From JBAXQQ01 sp037131695 (GTDB lineage: Bacteria > Armatimonadota > Hebobacteria > CAIYQO01), in NCBI GenBank assembly GCA_964638715.1, contig CAZWZF010000001.1, positions 166,129 through 230,128 of the forward strand: a stretch of 64,000 bases of DNA. Reading direction: 5' to 3'. Shown here piece by piece: positions 26,101-35,565 of this stretch. The position numbers and the translations under genes were made by a program. Each line of letters opens with the position of its first letter. Position 1 is the stretch's first letter. The notes beneath the pieces are model-generated. The model was not told the origin of the DNA and did not search any database. It was given only the letters and a program-made list of their open reading frames with translations.

Positions 26101-27589
26101 AAGGAGTATCGCGCCATTCAGTCGGTTTTCCATTAACAGTAATATAAGTCCTTAACCTATACATATTAGCCGGGTCATCTTCAGGCCACCATAATTTCGG
26201 GTTATCCCATGCTGCCGTCAAATTTGCGACTTTGCTTTCACCAGATTTCAGTTTAAGAGATATTGCTGGTAATTCTTTCTCAACAGCACCTGTTTTATCA
26301 AAAATTGCTTCACCACGAATAGTTACATCCGCATCAGTGTTAAGAGTGTTAACTAAATTAACATCTGCATCGATTCGCTTATTTTTCACACTTGTTTTGA
26401 TAAAATAATCTTCAGGGAATACCGGAGAACTAATTACCATGCTAACTGCATCAGTTATCCCGCACTTTGTACCATCTGCATCGCCTTTTGTCGAAGGATA
26501 GAACGGTCCCAATGAACGCACATATTTTGAAACAAATGATTCCGGCATATTTCTTATGCTATCAATCGGTTCATCTCCCCTGTCTAATCCATAATAATAA
26601 TCTTTTATACCAACGCAAATCTCATTTATTTGCCCGGGTTTAATTGCTTTTGATATATCAATTAGCCATTGAACCCTGGTGCTTTTCTGGCATCCTATAT
26701 ACTGACCATTTACAACAACACTTGCAATCCAGTTAGTTCCAGTAAAATCGAGTTGAAATGATTTACCTTTAAATTGTTCAGGAACATCGATCCTGCATTT
26801 ATACCAGACACGATGAGCATAATTTAATTCCGGCAAGCTATAAATATCTGAAGGTACTTTTATACCACGCCAAACAGGATTTTTGGGAAGCTCTTTTATC
26901 GGTTCAAACCTATTTTTCATCATATCCATATCATCATCGCGGCATATTTGCCATAATCCCCATAAAGATATGGTTGTTCGTTCAGTTGGATCAGTTTTAT
27001 TCTCAGTATATTTGAAGATATTATTAGCCGCTTCAATATCTTGTTTACCATTTGGCACTTCACCCGGTTTCAAGTTTGCGCTTGGCAGCCAATCACCTTG
27101 TACAAATGCTATAACATCAATAGATAAGCATAATCGATCTTTATTCGGTTCAGCGATAATTTCTAATTCATGCTTTCCGGCTGTAAGGTTAACTTTCCCT
27201 GCGTTAAGCCAACCCGCTTCACACCACATGCTGAGTTCTGTCATATCCCGAGTTAATTGAGTCGGTTTTATTTCATTCCATTCACCTTCGTCTATTCTCC
27301 AGCGATAAAATGGACGGACAAATTCAAACCCTAACCTCATCCAAAGATTATAATCACCCGGTTTTGCCACATCTATTTTATAAGTTAATTCAAAAGTCTT
27401 CTCTGCATCAGGATTATCACCGGGATTAAAACTCATCCATTTTCCGCCGCTTAATGTTGGACCTTCAGCGGTATTGAGAGGAAATGTCGCAGCATCAGCA
27501 GTTTCAGCTTCACGCCAAATATATGTATTCTCTGCAAAAACTACAGAAAACGAAAATAATATAAATAAAAATAAATAAAATAGTTTCAT
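23171..27589 (-). CDS. Giant secreted GH2-like glycoside hydrolase with N-terminal carbohydrate-binding-type domain
   Basis: A 1472-residue protein with a clear signal peptide, MKLFYLFLFILFSFSVVFA. Residues about 22-165 look like a CBM6/CBM35-type jelly roll (YIWREAETADAATFP, typical of the family). A GH2 sugar-binding domain (VWYKCRIDVPEQFKGKSFQLDF), an Ig-like domain and a TIM barrel follow. In the barrel, HPSIITYSLENELMF carries the acid/base Asn-Glu pair, and RPYCCGEIAYFAG is the expected place for the nucleophile Glu. The C-terminal third contains a glutamine-amidotransferase-like or trimerisation-type region (NNLMMIAPRYKGDM, SGGWIMVWGLE) and a strand-rich end. Substrate unknown. The start at 27589 is backed by AGAGGA; a longer frame to 27613 is open. 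Its neighbour on the other side is the PA14 gene, transcribed divergently. Confidence 0.85.
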   Translation of the reverse strand: MKLFYLFLFILFSFSVVFAENTYIWREAETADAATFPLNTAEGPTLSGGKWMSFNPGDNPDAEKTFELTYKIDVAKPGDYNLWMRLGFEFVRPFYRWRIDEGEWNEIKPTQLTRDMTELSMWCEAGWLNAGKVNLTAGKHELEIIAEPNKDRLCLSIDVIAFVQGDWLPSANLKPGEVPNGKQDIEAANNIFKYTENKTDPTERTTISLWGLWQICRDDDMDMMKNRFEPIKELPKNPVWRGIKVPSDIYSLPELNYAHRVWYKCRIDVPEQFKGKSFQLDFTGTNWIASVVVNGQYIGCQKSTRVQWLIDISKAIKPGQINEICVGIKDYYYGLDRGDEPIDSIRNMPESFVSKYVRSLGPFYPSTKGDADGTKCGITDAVSMVISSPVFPEDYFIKTSVKNKRIDADVNLVNTLNTDADVTIRGEAIFDKTGAVEKELPAISLKLKSGESKVANLTAAWDNPKLWWPEDDPANMYRLRTYITVNGKPTEWRDTPFGFREITIDGKFIRINGIRRNSWNLLGGLEGKTEQEMLDNFRKSGNRFERMSADLGLSSKLGARRNQLDWTDKHGIPVRLSTMIDGMGITHNETKIEFWENCKLHIEQVIKAYKNHPSIITYSLENELMFVEARLAYGGQLDLMEDRAKKYLIDVARNLDPTRPSMLDGAGALKDQYADICNTHYAEDGFFGDNARSIDGVAVNTAGYTIDPNAQKGNDIATGSRWLWDGKRPYCCGEIAYFAGNNVDHAWIGGEKAAEDRTEALNAYAKYVKYIFERYRWNDVAMIFPWVTQDGAEACWNSMSSLAAFTREYSTSFFSGEATEITVKVFNDTLKADPVTFTWQWMLEGKKVAGGSKVFNLEPGFAQEMKIVDKLPVVTVRTDMQLILEVTQPGSKPFKDIKEYALFPHINKLDYGKPVYIVGNDNTFADKMQKLGLNTTLIPDAGKAKDYNNLMMIAPRYKGDMKSIIAFAREGGRVISLEQDTPLQGVDLPYNLEVDKKSKLYFTYAEGISNALFKGLKMQDLSNWRGFGPTAINPWKKPSAQAIGWIVGGPPGIDRCALVEMPCGKGIIVASQMLINEKIEIEPAAGILLNNMINKAAEYKLASAIKVLVYATKKSGIEKKLKDIGCQLREDLQLEEAIADSKAAPFIIVSGTKENLSILSDNADVVKKYMNSGGWIMVWGLEPNSVDAYNNILDTKHVYREFRVERVGLNRDKLTDGMDSSDFSMSSSVVIAEWMNLKRLSADIFTGCIDSGTDIAPFTFGPYNPNYSFGPSGSIAMVNGLRNADFWMYVNQFGGLWGDIPAEGKTIHTFKLPYPMEINNIKVWNNTNYNSIENLDINADGKKIGTMLLPDNRDMTSLDCNNVKAKEISLVLKSYRRKGWSGMAGIDIVQINRKLPDWMDGGKIVPLDSVGGLVKYPRGNGGLLLNNLKIAGGDLPANNDKKSRIVSALMHNLNVSFSSSEGENVNGPDDPE

Positions 27590-27671
27590 AATGGTCCTCT
27601 TTATTATGGACATAATGCTGTGGTAAAACTATACTTCAACTACCTTTACTTTGACAATAGATATTACTTAA

Positions 27672-27746
27672 TGTTTCATAAAAACAACTAAACGATTAAG
27701 AGAGAGTTTGTAACTTTATTTAAAATCTATACTTTTATATGAAACA
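27672..27746. promoter_or_regulatory. Inverted pair TGTTTCATA / TATGAAACA in a divergent promoter region
   Basis: Two perfectly complementary nonamers (27672-27680 and 27738-27746) flank the middle of the 198-base gap between the divergent GH2 and PA14/propeller genes. A TTGACA at 27651-27656 is also present. They could be paired operator half-sites for looping, or chance in AT-rich DNA. Confidence 0.3.
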
Positions 27747-27787
27747 ACTGTGTAAGATTTACGTCAAATAATATAGTTAGTTCTGAA

Positions 27788-29107
27788 ATGGGTAATAACA
27801 TGAGAATCCAAATATTAATTGCCATATTTATCATATCTGCCAGTGTAATATTCGCAGCAATATTACCTGTTGGTAAAGGTATTGGATTGCAAGGCGATTA
27901 TTATAATGGTATTCAATTAGTTGAACCACCTTTGATGACCCGTACCGACTCTACTTTAGATTTTAGCTACTCAGGAAATGACGAACTTTTAACCGGCAAA
28001 CTTAATAACAATTTTTCTGTTCGCTGGACGGGCAGAATTATGCCGCGGTATTCAGAAAGTTATACTATCACTACTGTCAGTGACGATGGTATCCGTGTTT
28101 GGATAGATAATACAATTTTAATTGACAACTGGACTGACCACGGTGGAACTGAAGATAATGGTACAATAAACCTTGACGCTGGAAAACTTTACGATATAAA
28201 AATTGAATTTTTTCAAAATGGTGGTGGCGGTTGTATGCAATTATTTTGGTCTTCTGCTTCCCAAGATAAAGAACTTATCCCGCAAAGTCAACTGTATCCA
28301 TTAACGTTCCGCGGCAAAACTTTCGTATATACAGATGATAACGACATCAAAAAAACATCAATATTTATTAAAGATGAAAAAGAAACAAAAAAAATATTAG
28401 AAGAAGGCAACGCTGAACCAGCATTATCTATTGATGGTGATAAAATAGTATATATAAATACCGAAAAAATAAGCTGGGATGACCCCAATGTGATAAAAAA
28501 TACCGATATTCACTTATTAAATATTAAATCTAATGAAATCAAGCGACTTTCGCATCCTGGATATGAAGATCGTCGCCCTTCATTTAGTTATGATGGTAAA
28601 AAAATTGCTTTTGCATGTAGAAATACCGGCAAATGGCAGATTTGGCGCATGAATACTGACGGTGGTAAATTGACGACTATAGTAAAAAATGAATATGATA
28701 ACGACTGTCCGGTATTTGTTGCTGATGGCACTAAAATAATTTTCCAATCAAAACGCGATGATAAATGGAATATATATTCAGTATCAGTAAATGGCAACGA
28801 TGAAAATCAGCTTACCACTGACGGCGGTACTGAACCGGCAACAAGCTTATATTACGATTTGATTTGTTTTGTTAATCAAGGCGCGCTGTATACTATCAAT
28901 GGCGAAGGAAAACAATTGAAAAAGATTTCGCCGGAATCAAAAGATGCAGAATATAGCCATCCGGTAATAAATATTGATGGCAGAAGTGTCGCTGCTCTAA
29001 AGAAAACAAAAGACAAGTCAGAAATTGTTATAATAAATTTAAAGAAATTAACTGAAGAGTCTATGCCAATAGAAGGTAATGCGTATTATCTCTCTTGGTC
29101 ATTATAA
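27788..29107 (+). CDS. Secreted PA14 domain plus TolB-like beta-propeller protein
   Basis: A 439-residue protein. After an N-terminal signal (residues about 5-23, MRIQILIAIFIISASVIFAA) residues about 30-170 form a PA14 domain: GIGLQGDYYNG, VRWTGRIMPRYSESYTITTVSDDGIRVWIDN, HGGTEDNGTINLDAG. The rest is a TolB/PD40-style propeller with repeats such as RPSFSYDGKKIAFAC, KWQIWRMNTDGG and CPVFVADGTKIIFQSK. PA14 domains generally bind carbohydrate and TolB propellers bind partner proteins, so a surface or periplasmic adaptor is plausible. ATG at 27788 or 27800 are both possible starts. It opens the co-directional TPR-ExbBD cluster, with 18 bases to the next gene. Confidence 0.8.
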   Translation: MGNNMRIQILIAIFIISASVIFAAILPVGKGIGLQGDYYNGIQLVEPPLMTRTDSTLDFSYSGNDELLTGKLNNNFSVRWTGRIMPRYSESYTITTVSDDGIRVWIDNTILIDNWTDHGGTEDNGTINLDAGKLYDIKIEFFQNGGGGCMQLFWSSASQDKELIPQSQLYPLTFRGKTFVYTDDNDIKKTSIFIKDEKETKKILEEGNAEPALSIDGDKIVYINTEKISWDDPNVIKNTDIHLLNIKSNEIKRLSHPGYEDRRPSFSYDGKKIAFACRNTGKWQIWRMNTDGGKLTTIVKNEYDNDCPVFVADGTKIIFQSKRDDKWNIYSVSVNGNDENQLTTDGGTEPATSLYYDLICFVNQGALYTINGEGKQLKKISPESKDAEYSHPVINIDGRSVAALKKTKDKSEIVIINLKKLTEESMPIEGNAYYLSWSL

Positions 29108-29125
29108 TCAGCATGTGAGGGTTTT

Positions 29126-31252
29126 ATGAAACTATTTCCACTATTACTCATGATTTTGCTGCCCATTTGTGCAGTATTTGCTGCGGACGATAATATCGAC
29201 CCGCAGGAAAGAGACGCGCAGAACCTGTTTTTACAGGGAGAGGCCAGTATGAAAGTCGCTGAATACGAAAGTGCTATCAGCGTTTTCAACAACGTGGTTA
29301 AGAGATTCCCTGAAACTGAAACCAGGTATCAGGCGCAATTTCGCATGGCTGATGCATTAACATCATTAAAAAAAGAAGCTGATGCTGTCACCTTGCTTCA
29401 ATCAGTTGCAAAGGAAGAAAATGGCGAATGGTCACCACGCGCGTTATCTAAAATCGGTGACATCTATAGCGGTATACAAAAATATTCCGACGCCTTTAAA
29501 GCATACCGCGCCATTATCACAGATTTCCCGGAAAACCCAATGGTTGACCATGCATATTTTGCTATTGGTGTCACCCATTTTAAACTTGGTCACTTTGCCC
29601 AGGCTGCTGAAGAACTTGAAAAAGTTGGTACTGCATTTGCAGCTAATAAACCACAACTGCAAAAAGTATCACCAGGTGAACCACTTTATATTAAAATGAT
29701 TGAACCAAATAGCGTGTCAACTTTAAAAACATCTTATAAAGTTTATATTAAAACAACATCAGGTGATGCTGAAGAAGTAAATCTACGTCCAGATGCTGTT
29801 GGCGGCGACCGTTTTATCGCTTCTGTACCTACTGTGATGGGTGACGCCAAGCCAGGTGATGGCACCCTTCAATTGCATGGTGCTGATAAAGTTAACCTTA
29901 CTTATAAAAGCCGTTACATTGGCGATGCTGCTGGTATTGTTGATAAATCCAATGATATGGATATAGCTTCAAGTGCCCGTATGATTGTTCGCAATTCAAA
30001 TAATGATGAGATACGCGGTATAATAGTTAGTGATACTTTAAATATTGAAGTATACGATCCAGACCAGGATACAACAGATGCACAAGATACAGTAAACGTT
30101 ATTATGAAAACAAAAAGCGGTGATTCGGAAACTGTCGCATTGAAGGAAACAGGTATACATACTGGATTGTTTACTGCTAAAGTTCCTACTTTAAAAGGAC
30201 TTTCAGTACCAGATTCCGGTAAAATAGAAACTGATGCGTCTTTAGTTGAAGGTACTGCAAATCAGTTAAATGATCAATTAACAATCACATATAAGGATGA
30301 AAAAAATATAACTGTCCAAGCTGTTCTCGGCCCTAAAGATATTGTAGCAAAAATTATATTGTATGCTATTTCTAAGGTTAACACGAGCGCAGTTGAGTCA
30401 GAATTGAAAAAGTCCGATATGACATTAACAGCAGATCTTTACCGAGCGCGTTCATTAAATGAAATGGCAACAACTTATCGCGATTTAGGTCAAGATCAGA
30501 AATCAGTTGATACTTTTAAAAAATCAATTATTCTTCTGCAAAATCTTATTAAGAAATTCCCTAATGCGCCTGAAATAGAAGATGCAATGTATAGCCTTTT
30601 CCAGAGTTATGTAGGACTTGATCAATATGACTCTGCTATTGGCATTATTACCCAAATGACACGCAAATATCCTGACAGTCCTAAAGGACAACAGGCTTTA
30701 TTTGACCTTGCTGCCATACATTTAAAACGCGAAGAATATGACCAGGCAATGGCCATTTATCAGAACGTTGCAAATCGAGCACGCGGTACAGCTATTGCTG
30801 AGCAGGCACAATTTGAAATATGCAAAGCCTATATGGCAATGTATAAGCCAAAAACCGGCAGCCTGAGCAGTCTGACAGGCAGCAGCGTTAAAGCTGAGCA
30901 GGTTTCAGCATCCCTTGAAGAATTCGTAAGAAGTTACCCCAACAGCGAACGTGCTCCTGACGCGATGTTCCAGTTAGCACGTTTCAGATATGAAACAGAA
31001 GATTACCGCGGTGTAATCGATGCCGGAAAAAGAACACAACTACAATATCCAGACAGTGTTATTACCGGCCGGGTATTACTAATGGCTGCCCAGGCAAGTC
31101 AAAAGTTAAAAGATATTACTGGTGCAATGGATATCCTGCGCTCTATTATCGCCAACTATGGTTCTGAATCTGACGATGCAGAAAAAATGCTTGCAGACTT
31201 AAATCGTAAGTATGGTAATAAGACCACTACAACAACCGGTAAGGAGAATTAA
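29126..31252 (+). CDS. Secreted TPR protein with repeated beta-rich ETGxHTG modules
   Basis: A 708-residue protein with signal peptide MKLFPLLLMILLPICAVFA. TPR-type repeats occupy about 25-165 (FLQGEASMKVAEYESAISVFNNVVKRFPET, YSDAFKAYRAIITDFPENP) and about 440-700 (MATTYRDLGQDQKSVDTFKK, YDSAIGIITQMTRKYPDSPKG). This is the spacing of YbgF/BamD-like envelope TPRs. Between them lie two copies of a beta-rich module of about 100 residues; the second reads LKETGIHTGLFTAKVPT followed by LTITYKDE. The same module recurs in the next gene. GTGAGGG precedes the ATG. The gene ends one base before the next start. Likely a periplasmic scaffold for the downstream ExbBD motor; specific function unknown. Confidence 0.75.
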   Translation: MKLFPLLLMILLPICAVFAADDNIDPQERDAQNLFLQGEASMKVAEYESAISVFNNVVKRFPETETRYQAQFRMADALTSLKKEADAVTLLQSVAKEENGEWSPRALSKIGDIYSGIQKYSDAFKAYRAIITDFPENPMVDHAYFAIGVTHFKLGHFAQAAEELEKVGTAFAANKPQLQKVSPGEPLYIKMIEPNSVSTLKTSYKVYIKTTSGDAEEVNLRPDAVGGDRFIASVPTVMGDAKPGDGTLQLHGADKVNLTYKSRYIGDAAGIVDKSNDMDIASSARMIVRNSNNDEIRGIIVSDTLNIEVYDPDQDTTDAQDTVNVIMKTKSGDSETVALKETGIHTGLFTAKVPTLKGLSVPDSGKIETDASLVEGTANQLNDQLTITYKDEKNITVQAVLGPKDIVAKIILYAISKVNTSAVESELKKSDMTLTADLYRARSLNEMATTYRDLGQDQKSVDTFKKSIILLQNLIKKFPNAPEIEDAMYSLFQSYVGLDQYDSAIGIITQMTRKYPDSPKGQQALFDLAAIHLKREEYDQAMAIYQNVANRARGTAIAEQAQFEICKAYMAMYKPKTGSLSSLTGSSVKAEQVSASLEEFVRSYPNSERAPDAMFQLARFRYETEDYRGVIDAGKRTQLQYPDSVITGRVLLMAAQASQKLKDITGAMDILRSIIANYGSESDDAEKMLADLNRKYGNKTTTTTGKEN

Positions 31253-31253
31253 A

Positions 31254-34200
31254 ATGATTAAGAATATTTCATTTTTCTTATTAATATTATTATGCGTTTC
31301 TGCATTTTCTCAGGTTACAACACCTGTTGCTCCTACCCAAGGGACATCATTCTATGACCAGTTGCAAATGCAGGGATCTGGTGATATTAGAACCTTACCT
31401 AAATACCCTCGTGTTGGTGACTTTACGCTGTTAATAGGAAAACCTTTATCAGCTAATCTTACCGGCATAGATGTTACTGCCAAAGGGCAAGCGATAATAG
31501 TTCCTTCAGCAGGTCTTGTCACTGCTGCAACCGGTGGAATCGGATTTACAGTATCGATGTTGGCACCGACATCGGCAGATCCTGTACAAAGAACCATTAT
31601 GGATTCATGGTGTAGTACCGGCCAGGGGAAAATTATTGTATGGATTAGCGGACAAAATTTGAATCTTAGACTTCAAGATGATCGTGGCGGACAAAAAAAC
31701 GGAACAACCCAGATTAACTGGCAAGCAGGACAAAATTATACTATTAATATAGTATGGGATGTAAATAACATCTCATTGTTAATTAATAATCAGAATAAAA
31801 TTTCAATTGATAAACCGGGTTTACCTTCACGCGAATTAATGGCAGTTGTACTCGGTAATGACAATACATATCAAACACCATTAAATGCAACATACACCGA
31901 AGTATTGTTGAGTACTTCAAAAGATTTGAAAAAACCATCAACTATTGATGATACAACTATTCCTAATGATGAGTTGACATTGCGTATGGCAACGGGATAT
32001 CAAAAAAGAGTTTATCCTGTTTTGGAAGCATTAAGAAAGAATAAGCTGCCTGAAGTTGAACTCGGTTATGCTCTCGCTTATAGAGATATCGGTGATTATG
32101 ATCGTGCAATTCAGATGATTACTCCAATTACTAATAACCTGAATCACCCCTACCAAATTAATGCAGCATTCCTTCAGACTGACATGCTAACAGACAAGCA
32201 TGACTACCCTGGCGCTTATGATTTAATGCAAAATCTGGTTGCAAACCCTAATAAGAATATCAGTGTTCGCGCTCAAATCAAACAGGCAGCAATAATGTTC
32301 ACTCAAGGCAATAAAGCTGAAGCTGTAAAAGTTATCAGTGATATTATCAGCCAAAACCCAGATTTAGAAGTAATTAATGAAGCCTACCTGATGATCGGAT
32401 TGCAGAAATTTAAAGATAAAAATTATGACCAGGCTGTCCAAGCTTTCATAAGTGTAGGTATCGCAGGAACACTGCCAAAACAAAGCGTTGCTATCGGCAC
32501 TCCCCTGCAAATTAAAGTTGCTGATGCTAACCTAAACTCAAAGTTAAATAATGACCCGATTAAAGTAGAAGTTACTTCTGACAATGGTGATAAAGAATAT
32601 GCTTTTTTGAAACCTGCCTTCAGTCGTGGTGTATATATGGGTTCTATTGACACAGCACTCGGTGATGTGAAGATCGGTGATGGAATACTTCAAGTGATGG
32701 GAAACAGTAAAATTACTGTTCAATACATGGATCCCCTTACTAATACTCCTATAACATTTACAGTTGATTTAAAAACTGATGCAAAATTGAATATAATGGC
32801 ACAGTCTGGTGTTGATATATTCAAAGAAGCTCAAGTTTATGTACAGAAAAATATTTTGTCAGATAATTGGCAAATTATCGGCAACCTTCCGGAAACAGCA
32901 TCAGCGTTTTTCCGATTGCCAGAAGATGGAACATTAAGAATAAAGCCATTTACTTTTGACAAATCATTCATGCGCAGCATCAAACCGGGACAAGGTGTGT
33001 ATGTTGAATTGAATGAACCAGATGGTGATATCAGCAATGATGCTGATACTATGGATATTGATGTTTTTGCCAGTTCAAGTCCAACAAAAATTGTATCATT
33101 AAAATTAACAGAAACAGGACCGCATACTGGTATCTTCAGTGGTGTAGTTAAAACAACTCCGAAAGATACCCCTGTTGAAGGAATGATCGAAGTTAATATT
33201 AACGACCGCGTAAATGTTAGATACAAAGACCTTCGTCCAGCAGCAACGACTAAAAATCTTCAACTTGACTCATCTGTAGATATTCGTACCGCTCTTGGTG
33301 TTATCACTCTTGGGCAAGAATTTATACAGAAGGTTGAAGATGTTGACAGAAAAGTATTTATTCGTGCCCCACGCGTACCATTAAACAGTGTGGTAACAAT
33401 ATTATTAGATGATAGAGACCGCGATGTAAGTGATGTTATTGACTCAGAAAAAGTCAAAGTCACAACAGATTCTGGTCAAACACTTGATGTCACTCTGCAG
33501 GAAACTGGCACACATACCGGCTCTTTCCGTGGGACATTTAAAATATCACCAGATGGCTTAGCCGGTTCTTTAAAGACTCTTCCCGGAGAAACAGTTACAG
33601 TAACATATAATGACACAGAAAATCCTACCAATACAGTTAAAGTTGTTACCGGCATTTTAAAAGCATTAAAGAATGCAGATGCTGTAATTAAAATAGAAAG
33701 ACAAGTAATTGATAAGCCAAAAGTAGTACCTGGTCAAAGTATGAAAAATCAACCTATTCCCAAACCTTACTGGGTTCCGGCAACTTCAATCGTACCAAAT
33801 AACTTTTATCGAATAACAGTTACCGACGAAGATATCGTACCTACAGGAACAGGTGAATTATATGTCCCTGTTAATTTAAAAGCGGAAAATGGTGCTATAG
33901 TTTCAGCCCCATTACGATATTCGATTGAACAGAAAACTGATAACGCATACTTTACCGATGAGATTTACATCAGGTTGGGAAGTGCTGACAGCAATCCTAA
34001 AGCATACTTCAGCGCATCTGGTACAATTATGGATGTTAAAGAAGATGAAGGAACATCCTATGCTATGCAAGTAGTTCCAGCGTTAAATACATTTGGTAAT
34101 AATATTACCCGCAATGGAAAAGTTGAGATATCTTATATCGACCTGGTTGCAGCAGATGGTAAGAAAAGTGTAAAAAGAACTTTATCATTACCACTTGGTG

Positions 34201-35441
34201 ATGATGCGGAAGTTACCATATTAAGCAGTAAGAGTAACGATATTGAAGAACTGAAACCTGGTATGTCTTTCTTACTACAGATTGCAGACACCACCGGTGA
34301 CATATCAAACAAACGCGATTCTATTAAATCTGATATCTCAACCAGTGCCGGAGTTAAAACTCAATATACCCTGACAGAAACCGAAAGCCATTCAGGAATA
34401 TTCCAGGTTGATATTAATTCTGACAGTGTAAAACCAGATATTGAAGATATCAAGAGTCCGGTATTAGTAATACCATTCGGTGGTAAAGTGACAATAAGTT
34501 ACAATAATGACACCCCTATCGATGGAAAACCAGTGTTACGGTTTGCAGAACTTGTTACTTCACCGTTATCCGAAACTGACGGTAGATTAAGTACAAAAGT
34601 ATATGACGATCCTAAATTTGAAGTTGAAACAATTGTGCGATTAGGTGAAAGTCTCTATGCTGTTGGTGCAGCAGAATTAGCAGCACAGGCAAAAACAAAA
34701 GACAAGAAATTTACTAACGTTAGGTTGCAGGAATCCAAACGATTATTAATGCAGGTTATTGATAGATTCCCATCCAGTGAATATGTTGTTGAATCATTAT
34801 ATCTCACCGGAAAGATTCTACGTGAAGAACAGAAATATGATGGTGCATCAAAACTGTTTAATCAGATTGTTAAAGATTATCCAGATAGTGATTTTGTTCC
34901 GAAAGCACTCTACCAGTTAGTGCTGTTAGGTACTGACCAGAAAGATATTGACAAGGCTTCAGAATCCGCGATGCAATTGATTTATGGATATCCTGCTAAT
35001 TCTCAGGTATCAGACGCCTTCATGTTAATTGCAGATTACTATTACGGGTCAAAACAATATGTAACCGCTGCCGGTATTTATAAGAGAATCATTGAGCGAT
35101 TCCCGGAGAACCCGAAAGTCGACCTTATTCTCTATCGTGTTGCATTGTGTTATTATCGTGCAGGTTCATTAGATTCAACAAAACCTGACGCTGCCGCGTA
35201 TGGCAATGCCATCAAGACTTTCCTCGAATTTGCTGATAAATATGAAAATAGCGAATTAGCGGACGATGCATTATATTGGGCTGCAAATGCATACAATAAA
35301 TTAAGAGATACCCGTAAGGCTTATACATTGCTGACAAAACTGTTGATTGCTTACCCAACATCAGATAAAAAAGGTGACGCTCAAAGCCTGCGTGACAAGA
35401 TGAAAGAAGATAATCCTAACCTGGAAGCAGATTTATTCTAA
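31254..35441 (+). CDS. Giant secreted TPR protein with four or five ETGxHTG beta modules
   Basis: A 1395-residue protein. The start at 31254 is fixed by AAGGAG and a signal peptide, MIKNISFFLLILLCVSAFSQ; the open frame extends 14 codons upstream. Residues about 45-230 look like a lectin/LamG-type sandwich (INIVWDVNNISLLINN). A TPR block follows (IGDYDRAIQMITPITNN, KNYDQAVQAFISVG). Then come beta modules carrying LTETGPHTGIFSGVVKT, LQETGTHTGSFRGTFKI and LTETESHSGIFQVDINS, with two more diverged copies. The C-terminal ~280 residues are TPRs (YDGASKLFNQIVKDYPDSDF, YVTAAGIYKRIIERFPENP). It follows its shorter relative after one base and precedes exbB. Probably a large periplasmic or surface scaffold. 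Confidence 0.75.
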   Translation: MIKNISFFLLILLCVSAFSQVTTPVAPTQGTSFYDQLQMQGSGDIRTLPKYPRVGDFTLLIGKPLSANLTGIDVTAKGQAIIVPSAGLVTAATGGIGFTVSMLAPTSADPVQRTIMDSWCSTGQGKIIVWISGQNLNLRLQDDRGGQKNGTTQINWQAGQNYTINIVWDVNNISLLINNQNKISIDKPGLPSRELMAVVLGNDNTYQTPLNATYTEVLLSTSKDLKKPSTIDDTTIPNDELTLRMATGYQKRVYPVLEALRKNKLPEVELGYALAYRDIGDYDRAIQMITPITNNLNHPYQINAAFLQTDMLTDKHDYPGAYDLMQNLVANPNKNISVRAQIKQAAIMFTQGNKAEAVKVISDIISQNPDLEVINEAYLMIGLQKFKDKNYDQAVQAFISVGIAGTLPKQSVAIGTPLQIKVADANLNSKLNNDPIKVEVTSDNGDKEYAFLKPAFSRGVYMGSIDTALGDVKIGDGILQVMGNSKITVQYMDPLTNTPITFTVDLKTDAKLNIMAQSGVDIFKEAQVYVQKNILSDNWQIIGNLPETASAFFRLPEDGTLRIKPFTFDKSFMRSIKPGQGVYVELNEPDGDISNDADTMDIDVFASSSPTKIVSLKLTETGPHTGIFSGVVKTTPKDTPVEGMIEVNINDRVNVRYKDLRPAATTKNLQLDSSVDIRTALGVITLGQEFIQKVEDVDRKVFIRAPRVPLNSVVTILLDDRDRDVSDVIDSEKVKVTTDSGQTLDVTLQETGTHTGSFRGTFKISPDGLAGSLKTLPGETVTVTYNDTENPTNTVKVVTGILKALKNADAVIKIERQVIDKPKVVPGQSMKNQPIPKPYWVPATSIVPNNFYRITVTDEDIVPTGTGELYVPVNLKAENGAIVSAPLRYSIEQKTDNAYFTDEIYIRLGSADSNPKAYFSASGTIMDVKEDEGTSYAMQVVPALNTFGNNITRNGKVEISYIDLVAADGKKSVKRTLSLPLGDDAEVTILSSKSNDIEELKPGMSFLLQIADTTGDISNKRDSIKSDISTSAGVKTQYTLTETESHSGIFQVDINSDSVKPDIEDIKSPVLVIPFGGKVTISYNNDTPIDGKPVLRFAELVTSPLSETDGRLSTKVYDDPKFEVETIVRLGESLYAVGAAELAAQAKTKDKKFTNVRLQESKRLLMQVIDRFPSSEYVVESLYLTGKILREEQKYDGASKLFNQIVKDYPDSDFVPKALYQLVLLGTDQKDIDKASESAMQLIYGYPANSQVSDAFMLIADYYYGSKQYVTAAGIYKRIIERFPENPKVDLILYRVALCYYRAGSLDSTKPDAAAYGNAIKTFLEFADKYENSELADDALYWAANAYNKLRDTRKAYTLLTKLLIAYPTSDKKGDAQSLRDKMKEDNPNLEADLF

Positions 35442-35452
35442 TAATTATATAA

Positions 35453-35499
35453 CCAGCTATTTTAATGATGGCATAATTACCTATCATTAAAATAGCTGG
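35453..35499 (+). terminator. Long perfect hairpin before exbB
   Basis: A 17-base perfect stem, CCAGCTATTTTAATGAT with its complement at 35483-35499, and a 13-base loop. No T run follows, so it may cap and stabilise the upstream message or attenuate read-through rather than terminate fully. Confidence 0.6.
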
Positions 35500-35565
35500 G
35501 GAATATTTGATAACAATAAATTAAATTAAATGGTATTTTGCCAGACATTATAAAGGGGGATATTC

